From CAZOHN01 sp964579325 (lineage in GTDB: Bacteria; Pseudomonadota; Alphaproteobacteria; Rhodobacterales; Rhodobacteraceae), in NCBI GenBank assembly GCA_964579325.1, contig CAZOHN010000045.1, positions 1-19,273 of the forward strand: DNA of 19,273 bases, given 5' to 3'. Under the pieces are notes generated by a model. It was not told the origin of the DNA. It searched no databases and saw only the letters and a list, made by a program, of their open reading frames with translations. Within the stretch, counting starts at the first letter, position 1; every line of letters begins with the position of its first letter. A program made the translations under genes and the position numbers. Positions 5,953 through 15,400 of this stretch are shown piece after piece.

Positions 5953-7566
5953 ATGTCCGAAATCCTATCCGGTGAGTTGCTTCTCGCCCTTCTTGCCGCC
6001 TTCGCGACGGCGGGGGTTGTTCTCGCGTTCGGCTCCCGCATCGTTTCGCGCAAGGTGCTGTCCGAGATGAAGGAGCGGTCGGCTACGGCCGAGGACGGAG
6101 CCGTCGCATTCCTCTTCGAGGGAGACGACCTCGTAGACGCGACGCCCGAGGCCGAGCGGCTGCTTTCCGCGGCAGACGCGGCCGTGGGAAGCGATTGGGA
6201 GAAGCTTTCGGGTCTGCTCCGGCACCGGTTTCCTGGTCTCGACGCGGCTGCGCGCGACCTTCCCGACACCGGAAGCGCCGAGATCCCGGCCTCAAGCGGA
6301 CCTGCCGATGTTCTGCACGCCGAGTGGCTCGACGGCGTCGTGAGGGTCGCGATCTCTCCGGCCGCGGACGTCTTGCCCATGCCCGATGCAGACCGACAAT
6401 GCATCGCCGCGCTCGATGCCGAGTTGACGCTGCTGCGCGATGTGCTGCGGTCGATCCCGGTGCCGACCTGGAGGCAGTCGCGCAACGGAATGGTCACATG
6501 GGCAAACGACGCCTACTTCGCCCTGGTCGAGGACTATGCTCCGCCAGAGAACTCGGGGACCTGGCCTCCCTCCACGATCTTCCCGCTGACGCCGTCCGAA
6601 TTGATCGGAGGGACACCGGTGCGCACGGCCCTTCGTGCGGCGGACGGAACGCCGGAGCGCTGGTTCGAATGCCAGGGGCAACCGTCGCAGGGCGATGCCC
6701 TCGTCTTCGCGTTTCCGGCCGACGATCTTGTCCGCGCCGAGGAAGCACTGCGCGAGTTCGTGCAGACCCTGTCCAAGACTTTTGCGCAACTGCCGATCGG
6801 GCTGGCGATCTTCGACCGGGCCCGCAAGCTTGCGTTGTTCAACCCGGCGCTGACCGACCTCACGACGCTCGATGTGGCGTTCCTATCGGCACGGCCTACG
6901 CTTTACGCTTTTCTCGACCGCCTGCGCGACAAGCGCAGAATGCCGGAACAACGCGACTACCGCGCGTGGCGTGCCAAGATGGCCGCCCTCGAGACCGCCG
7001 CGGCAGGCGGTTTCGTGCAGGAGAACTGGACGCTGCCCACCGGCCAGACTTACCGCGTGACCGGCAGGCCCCATCCGGACGGCGCAGTGGCGTTCCTGTT
7101 CGAGGACATCTCGGCCGAGATCTCCCTGACCCGCCGGTTCCGCCAGGAGATCGACCTCAGCCAGACTGTGCTCGACAGCTTCGACGAGGCGATAGCCGTG
7201 TTCTCCTCGCACGGCGTGCTGACGATTTCGAATGCGGCCTATGCCCGCCTTTGGGGCACCGATCCAGCGGTCACGCTCGCGGAAATCGGCATCGTCGAGG
7301 CGACCCGGCAATGGCAGGCGGCGACCCAACCGACCCCGATCTGGGGCGACGCGCGGGACTTCCTTGCCGACCGCGGCGAGCGGGTCGAGTGGCATGCACC
7401 GGCCGACTTGAAGGACGGGCGGACGGTCCTCTGCCGCTTCCGCCCCTTGCCGGGCGGAACCACGATGGTCGGGTTCCTTCCCGATCCGCCTCCCGAACGG
7501 TCGACCTCGCCAGGCGAGCCCGGAGCGAAACTCCCGGCCACCCGCCCAGCGCACGCGGTGCCCTGA
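5953..7566 (+). CDS. Membrane-anchored multi-PAS protein without output domain, 537 aa
   Basis: One N-terminal membrane helix (about 7-27), a divergent sensory region (about 45-150, beginning GAVAFLFEGDDLVDATPEAERLL) and three PAS-like modules. These lie at about 157-262 (LRSIPVPTWRQSRNGMVTWANDAY), 270-385 (TFAQLPIGLAIFDRARKLALFNPAL) and 405-508 (VLDSFDEAIAVFSSHGVLTISNAAY). A Pro/Ser-rich tail follows. No H-box, ATPase, GGDEF, EAL or HTH motif can be seen, so the output must be a partner protein. The ATG at 5953 is preceded by AAGAG; the upstream open stretch lacks a ribosome site. It follows regB by 79 bp on the same strand, so co-expression with the redox kinase is likely. Ligand and function are unknown. 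Confidence 0.88.
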   Translation: MSEILSGELLLALLAAFATAGVVLAFGSRIVSRKVLSEMKERSATAEDGAVAFLFEGDDLVDATPEAERLLSAADAAVGSDWEKLSGLLRHRFPGLDAAARDLPDTGSAEIPASSGPADVLHAEWLDGVVRVAISPAADVLPMPDADRQCIAALDAELTLLRDVLRSIPVPTWRQSRNGMVTWANDAYFALVEDYAPPENSGTWPPSTIFPLTPSELIGGTPVRTALRAADGTPERWFECQGQPSQGDALVFAFPADDLVRAEEALREFVQTLSKTFAQLPIGLAIFDRARKLALFNPALTDLTTLDVAFLSARPTLYAFLDRLRDKRRMPEQRDYRAWRAKMAALETAAAGGFVQENWTLPTGQTYRVTGRPHPDGAVAFLFEDISAEISLTRRFRQEIDLSQTVLDSFDEAIAVFSSHGVLTISNAAYARLWGTDPAVTLAEIGIVEATRQWQAATQPTPIWGDARDFLADRGERVEWHAPADLKDGRTVLCRFRPLPGGTTMVGFLPDPPPERSTSPGEPGAKLPATRPAHAVP

Positions 7567-7641
7567 ACGACCGCGTTTGTCGAAACGGCCGTCGTACCCG
7601 TCGGGCAGTGCGACCCAAGCCGCGCCGCGATCGGCACTTGC

Positions 7642-7655
7642 CGCCACCGGTGGCG
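7642..7655. promoter_or_regulatory. Perfect 14-bp palindrome upstream of tsaE
   Basis: CGCCACCGGTGGCG reads identically on both strands and ends 17 bases before the tsaE fusion start, in a 106-bp gap that otherwise shows nothing. It could be an operator or a small hairpin affecting translation; in GC-rich DNA chance is a real alternative. Confidence 0.25.
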
Positions 7656-7672
7656 ACCGTCAGATTGGAGCG

Positions 7673-9205
7673 ATGACCCTCCCGCTCACGGCACCGGCAA
7701 ACCACATCGCCCTCGCGATCCCGCTCGACTCTCCCGAGGCGACGGATCGACTTGCGACTGTGCTTGCTCCGCGCCTTTCGGCAGGTGACGTCCTGCTGCT
7801 CGAAGGTGACATCGGGGCTGGAAAGACACGATTTGCGCGCGCGCTGATCAGCGCCCGGCTCACCTTAGCCGGGGCAACGGCGGAGGAGATTCCCTCCCCA
7901 ACCTTCACCCTCGTGCAGTCCTACGAAGCCGGGACCCTCGGCATCTGGCACGCCGACCTGTACCGCCTGTCCTCGGCCGACGAAGCGATCGAGCTCGGCC
8001 TCGACCAGGCGTTCGAGACCGCCCTCTGCCTCGTCGAATGGCCTGACCGGCTCGGGGTGCTGCGGCCTTCCGATGCCGCAACGTTCCGGTTCGCGCCCGG
8101 ACCCACGCCCGATTCGCGGCTCTTGCTGATCGATGCGCCGGCATCTTGGTCTGTACGGCTCGCCGGGCTCATCGGGCCAGAGCGTGGGCGCGAGGACTTG
8201 GCGACTGCCTTCGTACAGGCATCCGGCTGGGGCGATGCGCACCGCGCACCTCTTGCCGGGGACGCCTCGAACCGCCGCTACGATCGCCTGCGCCGCAACA
8301 GTGGAAGCGCGGTCCTGATGGACGCTCCGCCAGAGAGCGGGGAGGACATCCGTCCGTTCGTGGCAATCGCCGACCACCTTGGCAGTCTGGGCCTTTCGCC
8401 GCCGGCGATCTTCGCGCGCGATGAAACACGGGGATTTCTCCTTCTCGAAGACCTGGGCGACGACCTCTTTGCCCGGGTTCTCGAGCGCAGGCCCGAGTGT
8501 GAGGGCGAGCTCTACCTTGCCGCGGCCGAGGTGCTCTGTGTTCTTCGGGCTGCGCCGAACCTCCCCGACGTGGATGCATACGACCCCCCGACCATGGCGC
8601 AACTCGCGGCGCTGGCCCTCGACTGGTACGCCCGGGGAGCGGGCCTGCCTTGCGAACCGGGCGCGCGGACCGCCTTTGCTGCCGAAGTCGCATCGTCGCT
8701 CGAACGTTGTGCCCCGGTCCGACGCCCTGTGCTGGTCTTGCGGGACTACCATGCCGAGAACCTGATCTGGCTACCCGACCGAACCGGGCCGGCGCGCGTC
8801 GGTCTCCTCGACTTCCAGGTCGCGCGCACCGGGCATCCTGCCTACGATCTCGTCTCGCTTCTCGAAGACGCGCGCAGGGATGTCGGTGGGGCGACGAGGG
8901 TGGCCACAATCAGACACTATTGCGGCCTGACCGGAGACAGTTGCGGCGACATCGCAAGGGCCATGGCGGCACTGGGCGCGCAGCGGAACCTCCGAATCCT
9001 CGGGGTCTTCGCAAGGCTTTCGCTGCACTTCGGAAAGCCACACTACATCAGCCTGATTCCGCGGGTCTGGGGTCACCTCCATCGCGACCTGGCCCATCCC
9101 GCACTCGCCCCGCTCGCCGATCAGGTGAGGCGCCTGCTGCCACCCCCGACACCCGATTTCCTCCAGAGCCTCAAGGACCAATGCGGCACGATCCCGACGC
9201 TCTGA
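7673..9205 (+). CDS. TsaE fused to AmgK-like sugar kinase (aminoglycoside-phosphotransferase fold), 510 aa
   Basis: Two proteins in one frame. Residues 1 to about 158 are TsaE, the ATPase partner in N6-threonylcarbamoyladenosine (t6A37) tRNA modification: Walker A GDIGAGKT (45-52), SPTFTLV (75-81), HADLYRL (93-99) and VEWPDRL (121-127). Residues about 170-510 are a kinase of the APH/choline-kinase fold with GDASNRRYDRL (196-206), LLLEDLGD (256-263), catalytic LRDYHAEN (Asp358, Asn363) and metal-binding GLLDFQVARTGHPAYDLVSLLEDAR (Asp380). These are hallmarks of AmgK, the anomeric N-acetylmuramate/N-acetylglucosamine kinase. No in-frame ATG or GTG lies between the domains before the kinase P-loop, so the fusion is probably genuine. 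ATG at 7673 has GGAG upstream; an in-frame TTG 32 codons earlier has none. Overlaps murU by 25 bases. Confidence 0.93.
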   Translation: MTLPLTAPANHIALAIPLDSPEATDRLATVLAPRLSAGDVLLLEGDIGAGKTRFARALISARLTLAGATAEEIPSPTFTLVQSYEAGTLGIWHADLYRLSSADEAIELGLDQAFETALCLVEWPDRLGVLRPSDAATFRFAPGPTPDSRLLLIDAPASWSVRLAGLIGPERGREDLATAFVQASGWGDAHRAPLAGDASNRRYDRLRRNSGSAVLMDAPPESGEDIRPFVAIADHLGSLGLSPPAIFARDETRGFLLLEDLGDDLFARVLERRPECEGELYLAAAEVLCVLRAAPNLPDVDAYDPPTMAQLAALALDWYARGAGLPCEPGARTAFAAEVASSLERCAPVRRPVLVLRDYHAENLIWLPDRTGPARVGLLDFQVARTGHPAYDLVSLLEDARRDVGGATRVATIRHYCGLTGDSCGDIARAMAALGAQRNLRILGVFARLSLHFGKPHYISLIPRVWGHLHRDLAHPALAPLADQVRRLLPPPTPDFLQSLKDQCGTIPTL

Positions 9206-9885
9206 TGCTCTTCGCCGCCGGCTTCGGCACGCGGATGGGGCGGCTCACCGCAAACCGGCCCAAGCCGCTGATCGAGGTAGGCGGTCAGACGCTCCTCGAT
9301 CGCGCTCTGACTCTGGTCGAGGGACAGGGAATCACACGAACTGTCGTCAACGCCCACTACCTCGCACCGCTGATCGAGTCCCACCTGGCGGGCCGCCCGG
9401 GGATCTCCGTCGTGACCGAGGCCCCGGACATCCTTGAAACCGGCGGCGGCTTGCGCAATGCCCTGCCGCATCTCGGAACGGGGCCCGTATTCACCCTGAA
9501 CCCCGATGCAATCTGGACAGGGCCCAACCCGCTAGCCACTCTCCGCGCCGCGTGGGACCCAACCCGGATGGGGGCGCTCCTTCTCGTGGTCGACCAGAAG
9601 GCCGCTTCGGCATACTCGGGGTCCGGGGACTTCTCGATGGACGGATCCGGCGGCCTCACGCGGCGCGGCCCGATGGTCTACTCCGGCGCCCAGATCATTG
9701 ACCCGGAATCGCTCGCCACCATAGCCGAAAGGGCGTTCTCGCTGAATCGGGTCTGGGACCGGTACGCCGTCGAAGGTCGACTGTACGGAGTGCGGCATAG
9801 CGGGGGTTGGGTGGATGTGGGAACGCCGGAGGGCATTCTTGCGGCCGAGGCCGTTCTCTGCGGAACTGGCAATGTTCGGGTCTGA
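9181..9885 (+). CDS. murU: Nucleotidyltransferase, probable N-acetylmuramate-1-phosphate uridylyltransferase MurU, 234 aa
   Basis: Cytoplasmic NTP-transferase fold enzyme. Following an AmgK-like kinase, the likely reaction is MurNAc-1-phosphate plus UTP to UDP-MurNAc, a cell-wall recycling route that bypasses MurA. Visible motifs: nucleotide-binding LFAAGFGTRMGRLT with NRPKPLIEV (10-33), LETGGGL (85-91), the metal-site region LNPDAIW (106-112) and WVDVGTPEG (210-218). The length fits MurU. ATG at 9181 is preceded by AAGGA and overlaps the kinase gene; a second in-frame ATG at 9205 would overlap the kinase stop as TGATG and lose eight residues. Related sugar-1-phosphate transferases share the motifs, so substrate rests on context. 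Confidence 0.88.
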   Translation: MRHDPDALMLFAAGFGTRMGRLTANRPKPLIEVGGQTLLDRALTLVEGQGITRTVVNAHYLAPLIESHLAGRPGISVVTEAPDILETGGGLRNALPHLGTGPVFTLNPDAIWTGPNPLATLRAAWDPTRMGALLLVVDQKAASAYSGSGDFSMDGSGGLTRRGPMVYSGAQIIDPESLATIAERAFSLNRVWDRYAVEGRLYGVRHSGGWVDVGTPEGILAAEAVLCGTGNVRV

Positions 9886-10338
9886 TCCGACCCCGCACCT
9901 CTTCGGTCTGCCCCCCGGAGCAGACTTCCCGGCCCGCGTCGCCTCGGGTCTGCGCGCGAGGCTGTCGGGCCATCCGCCAGAGGCGCTTGCGCGGGTGACC
10001 GTCTTCGTGAACACGCGGCGTATGCAGCGGCGCCTTCGAGAGCTGCTCGCGGCTGAAGGGGCGCTCCTGCTCCCCCGGATCCGGCTGGTGACCGACCTTG
10101 CGGACGATCCTGCCCTGCCGATCGCTCCGGCAGTGCCACGGCTCCGCAGGAGGCTGGAACTTGCCCGACTTGTCCTCGCCCTGATCGAGAGCGACCCGGA
10201 GCTTGCGCCGCGCACTTCGGCTTTCGGCCTGGCGGAAAGTCTCGCTGACCTCCTAGACGAAATGCAGGGCGAGGGCGTTGAGGCGGAGGCGCTTCACCGA
10301 CTCGATCTTTCGAGGATGTCGGAACACTGGGAACGCGC
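9872..10338 (+). CDS. addB: AddB, N-terminal fragment up to the assembly gap (about 155 residues)
   Basis: Start of the AddB subunit of the AddAB helicase-nuclease for double-strand-break processing. ATG at 9872 lies inside the end of murU (14-base overlap), so translation is probably coupled. The segment shows the inactive-helicase N-terminus of alphaproteobacterial AddB: VFVNTRRMQRRLRELLA, LLLPRIRLVTDLAD and GLAESLADLLDEMQGEG, ending in MSEHWERA at the run of Ns. The reading frame is intact up to the gap. The remainder is the fragment after the gap; the two are in different frames only because the N run has an arbitrary length. Confidence 0.9.
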
Positions 10339-10438
10339 NNNNNNNNNNNNNNNNNNNNNNNNNNNNNNNNNNNNNNNNNNNNNNNNNNNNNNNNNNNNNN
10401 NNNNNNNNNNNNNNNNNNNNNNNNNNNNNNNNNNNNNN
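10339..10438. other. Assembly gap of 100 Ns inside addB
   Basis: Exactly 100 unknown bases, the usual placeholder for a gap of unknown size. The coding frame before and after differ, and the two AddB parts sum to about 828 residues against roughly 980 expected, so I infer that about 450-500 bases are really missing. Confidence 0.97.
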
Positions 10439-12459
10439 GCCTCCCGGATCTCGCCACGGCAACGGCATCGATGACTCTGATTGAGGCGCCCTCGCCAAGA
10501 CTTGAGGCCACCGCCATCGCGCTGCGTCTCCGGCTTGCGGCAGAGACCGGGCAGTTGGCCGCGCTTGTTACTCCGGACCGGATGCTCACCCGCCGCGTCG
10601 CAGCGCAATTGGACCGCTGGGGAATCGAGCCGGACGACAGCGCGGGCCGGCCGCTCGCACTGTCGCCGCCTGGGCGATTGCTCCTTCAGGTCGCGGCGCT
10701 GGCGGCGCGCCCGGTGACATCCGAGGCGCTGCTAGCCCTGCTCAAGCACCCGTTATGCCACAGCGGGACGGGCCGGGGCGACCACCTGCGCCATGCACGC
10801 GATCTGGAGCTCGACATCCGGTCCCACGGCCCGCCCTACCCCGACCGGAAGGCTCTCCAGCGCTGGGGAGATCGACGGGACGACAGGGCCGTCTGGGCGG
10901 GCTGGGTTGCCGGACTTGTCGACCGCGCCGCCGGACTTCCGGGCGAGAGACCACTGACCGATCTCGTGTCCTGGCACCTCGGTCTGTCCGAAGCTTTCGC
11001 GGCCGGCCCCGCGCCCGGAGGTGCCGCCGAACTGTGGGCCGCAAAGGCCGGGGAGCAGGCACGCGAGGCGATGGACGAGCTCTCCCGGGAGGCAGGGCAC
11101 GGCTGCGAGATGACCGCCGGCGACTACCTCGCGCTGGTCCGGCAGCTGTTTCAGGAACGCGACGTGCGCGACCCGGTGCGCCCCCATCCGTGTGTCATGA
11201 TCTGGGGCACACTTGAAGCTCGCGTGCAGGGCGCCGATCTCGTGATCCTTGGGGGCCTAAACGATGGCGTCTGGCCCACGCTGCCGCCGCCCGACCCCTG
11301 GATGAACCGCCGCATGCGCCTTGACGCGGGTCTGTTGCTGCCCGAACGGCGCGTTGGGCTTGCCGCGCACGACTTCCAGCAAGCCATCGCCGCGCGCGAA
11401 GTGGTGCTGTCCCGGGCAAGCCGAAGCGCCGAAGCCGAGACGGTCCCGTCCCGCTGGCTGAACCGGATCACCACATTGCTCTCCGGCCTGGCCGAAACCG
11501 GAGGGCCCGAAGCGTTGGTGGCGATGCGCGGCCGCGGGGCGGCGCTCGTCACGCAAGCTCAGGCCCTCGATGATGCGACCGGTCTCCCTGCCACTCCGGC
11601 ACATCGTCCGGCCCCCCGGCCGCCGGTAGAGGCCCGCCCGAAACGGCTGAGCGTGACCGAGATAGAAACGCTGATCCGAGACCCCTACGCCATCTACGCA
11701 CGTCATGTCCTGGGACTGCGCCCGCTGGATCCCCTGCGCCGCACGCCGGATGCACGCCTGCGCGGATCGGCGTTGCACAAGGTGCTGGAAGTCTTCGTGC
11801 GCGATATCTGGACGGATGCCTCCGACCGCAGCGCTGCGTTCCGCGAGACCGTCGCCCGCATTCTCGCCGAGGAAGCGCCTTGGCCCGCCACGCGCGCTGC
11901 CTGGGCCGCAAGGCTGCACCGAGTTGCGCCTTGGTTCCTTGAGGGTGAGGCCGAGCGGCGAAGGACCGCGCGACCGATGTGGTTCGAGATCAGGGGCGAG
12001 CTCCAGGTCGGAACGACGGGCCTGACGCTCGTTGGCAAGGCGGACCGGATCGACCTGAGGGAAGACGGGACGGCTGCGATCTACGACTACAAGACGGGCG
12101 CGCTGCCGAAAGAGAAGGAGCAGGCGCACTTCAACAAGCAGTTGCCGCTGCTCGCCGCCCTCGCATCGGGCGGAGCCTTCGCCGAAGCCGGCGCCCTGAA
12201 GGTGGCGAACGTCGGGTTCATCGGCATGGGGTCCAAGCCCGAGACCGACATCCGGGCCGGGACTCCCGAGGAGATACAGGCCGCGTGGCAGGGGCTGGAG
12301 CGTCTGATCAGACACTATTCAAGCCGAAGTCGCGGATATCTTTCGCGGCGCGCGCCGCTCCGTGAGCAGGGGGGCGAGGCGCAGGGCGACTATGACCACC
12401 TCGCCCGCTACGGCGAATGGGAGGGCTCGGCTCGGGCGGAACCGGAGGACGTCGGATGA
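10439..12459 (+). CDS. addB: AddB, C-terminal fragment with RecB-type nuclease domain (672 complete codons after the gap)
   Basis: Continuation of addB, with whole codons from 10441. It shows the conserved family run IEAPSPRLEATAIALRLR, PDRMLTRRVAAQLDRW, DDSAGRPL, LLALLKHPL, then GADLVILGGLNDGVWP. The C-terminal PDDEXK nuclease domain contains GSALHKVLEVF (about 11764), GKADRID (12034-12054) and YDYKTG (12082-12099), with Asp-Asp-Lys as catalytic residues. No cysteines flank the nuclease, so the iron-sulfur cluster of Bacillus AddB is absent, as is usual in alphaproteobacteria. The internal ATG at 10471 is not a start; homology continues upstream. The stop overlaps the addA start as ATGA, so the two subunits are translationally coupled. 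Confidence 0.93.
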
Positions 12460-15400
12460 CCGCGCGCGCCGATGATGCAACCCTGCGCCAGTTGCGCGCC
12501 GCCGATCCTACCGGATCGACCTGGGTTTCGGCCAATGCCGGGTCCGGCAAGACCCGGGTCCTGACCGACCGCGTGGTGCGGCTTCTGTTGCGAGGGGTCC
12601 TGCCCGAGCGCATCCTCTGCCTCACCTACACCAAGGCCGCCGCGGCCGAGATGCAGAACCGCCTGTTCCGCCGGTTGGGCGGCTGGGCTATGCTGCCCGA
12701 TGACAGGCTGGCGGACTCGCTCCGCGCGATCGAGGTCGAACGGGCGATCGACCCGGAGGTCCTCCGCGAGTCGCGACGGCTGTTCGCCCGCGCTATCGAG
12801 GCTCCCGGCGGGCTCAAGATCCAGACCATCCACGCTTTCGCCTCGTCGCTGTTGCGCCGTTTCCCGCTGGAGGCCGGCGTGTCCCCGGATTTCTCCGAGC
12901 TCGATGACCGCGCCCGCCGCCTGCTGCTGGAGGAGGTCGCCGATACCATCGCGGAAGGTCCCGATGCCCGGCTTCTGGAGGGGGTTGCGGCACATGACAC
13001 CGGAGGCCGCTGGCCCGATTTTCTGGCCGAGATTGCGTCCCGTCGGGACCGTTTCGCAACTACGACCGGAGTCGAGACCTGGAAAGAACGGTTCGGGCTT
13101 CCTGCAGACTACTCGGCGGCGACGCTGCTGACAGAGGTGTTCCTCGGCGACGAGGCCGAACTGCTCACGGCGCTGGTCGTCTCCCTCAAGAGTGGCACGG
13201 TGACCGATGCCAAGAACGCAGAGAAGCTGGAGCCGATCGTTCACGGGCATTGGTCGCTATCGTCGCTGCGTGTCCTTGAAGACGTGATGCTGACCGGAGT
13301 GGACGCAAAATCTCCTTTCTGTGCCAAGACAGGCTCGTTTCCGACGAAGGGTACGCAGGCTCGTGTCGCCAACCTCATGCCACGGGTCGAAGGCCTGATG
13401 CGTCGCATCGAGGCCGCACGCCCACGCCGGGTCGCCCTTGCCGCGGCTGAACGGAACGCGGCCCTGCATGGCTTTGCAGGCCCGTTCCTGTCCACCTTTG
13501 CCCGCCGCAAGCAGTCACAGGGCGTGGTGGATTTTGACGACCTGATCGGTTTCGCGCGCAACCTCCTGCGCAGGCCGGGCGTGGCGGAGTGGGTTCTTTA
13601 CCGTCTCGACGGCGGGATCGACCACATCCTCGTCGACGAGGCGCAGGACACCAGCCCCGACCAGTGGGACATCGTCCGGATGATCGCAGAGGAGTTCAGT
13701 GCAGGCGCCTCGGCCCGGACTGATCTCACCCGCACCCTTTTTGTCGTGGGCGATGTCAAGCAGTCGATCTACTCTTTCCAGGGCGCCGATCCCGCGAACT
13801 TCGGACGCATGGCCGAGCACTTTCGCGGGCGGCTCGAGACGCTTGGGGAACGCCTGTTCGAGACGGAGCTGACCCATTCCTTCCGTTCGGCTCCCGCCAT
13901 CCTGACGACTGTCGACCACACGTTCTCCCGGCCCGAACTCACGCCGGGACTTGGGTCGCCGCCGCAACACATCGCCTTCTTCGAAGACCTGCCCGGCCGG
14001 GTCGATCTGTGGCCTGCGTTGCCAAAGACCGAGGAGACGGAAGATGGCGACTGGACGGATCCGGTAGACCGGGTGACCGACACGCACCACGACCGGCGCC
14101 TCGCCCGCATCGTCGCGGGAGAGATCCGGCACATGTGCGATCCGGCGAGCGGCACGACCCTTCCGCTTCCGGGACGCGACGGCCGGGGCGTCTCGCGACG
14201 GCCCGTGGCCCCGGGCGATTTCCTCGTGCTCGTGCAGCGCCGATCGACCCTGTTTTCCGAGATCATCCGGGCCTGCAAGGCCGAAGGTCTGCCGATCGCG
14301 GGCGCCGACGTACTCCGGCTCGGAGCCGAGGTTGCCGTGAAGGACCTCGTCGCGCTTCTTTCCTTCCTCGCCCTTCCCGAGGACGACCTCTCGCTCGCCG
14401 CCGCCCTTCGTTCCCCGCTGTTCGGATGGTCGGAGGACCGCCTGTTCCGCCTCGCGCACGGACGGGGAAAGCGCTTTCTGTGGGATGTCCTTCGAGGGAG
14501 CGATGCGGCTGCAGCAGACACTGTTTCGATACTGGATGAGCTGCGCAGCGCGGCTGACTTCCTGCGGCCCTACGATCTGATCGAACGCATTCTGGTTCGT
14601 CATGACGGTCGCCGGCGACTGCTGGCGCGGTTGGGGCCAAAGGCGGAGGATGGGATCGATGCGCTCCTGTCGCAAGCCCTGTCCTACGAGGCCACCGAGA
14701 TTCCGTCGCTGACGGGCTTTCTGACCTATTTCGAGGGTGACGAGGTCGAGGTGAAGCGACAGCTCGGCGAGGGAGCGGGCTTGATCCGGGTCATGACGAT
14801 CCACGGCGCCAAGGGCCTCGAAAGCCCCATCGTCATCCTGCCGGACACGAGGGCAAGCCGGGGACAGGACCGCGCGCAACTTCTGCTGTCCGACCGCGGC
14901 GACGTCCTCTGGAGGACGTCGCGGGACGAAGCCCCGCCGGAAATCGCAACCGCGCTCGCGGACCGGAGCCGCAAGCTCGAAGAGGAACGTATGCGTTTGC
15001 TCTACGTCGCGATGACGCGGGCGGAATCGTGGTTGATCGTCGCCGGCGCCGGCGACATGGGAAGGCCCGAGGGTGGTGGCTGGCACGCACTTCTTGCCGA
15101 GACGCTGGAGACAAGGGCAGGAGCGCGACCGGTCGGGACGCCGACCGGAGCGGGTTGGCGGTTCGATCTCGGTCCGGAATGGGACGCGCCGCGACTAGTG
15201 CCCGCACCCGAGCTCCGGACTGCACGGGTCGAGCTGCCCCTCTGGAGCAGGGCCGCGGCCGCCGAATTCCGGCACCAGCCCGACCCCAGGTCGCCGTCCG
15301 ACCTTGGCGGCGCGAAGGTGCTTCCGGGCGACCCTCTCGCGGAGGGCAAGGATTCTTCCCTGGCGCGGGGACGGCGCCTTCACCGGCTGTTCGAACTTCT

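Noticed and set aside
6195..7676. 493-codon plus-strand frame overlapping the PAS gene
   Set aside because: Arg-rich shifted frame of the PAS gene with no domain; the PAS frame carries the recognisable motifs.
10471..12459. An independent gene starting at ATG 10471
   Set aside because: AddB homology continues upstream to the gap edge, and no ribosome site precedes this ATG; it is the inside of addB.
13515..15086. Long 523-codon open frame on the minus strand opposite addA
   Set aside because: Arg/Pro/Gly-rich low-complexity translation, no domain, no ribosome site; a GC-rich shadow of the well-supported addA frame.
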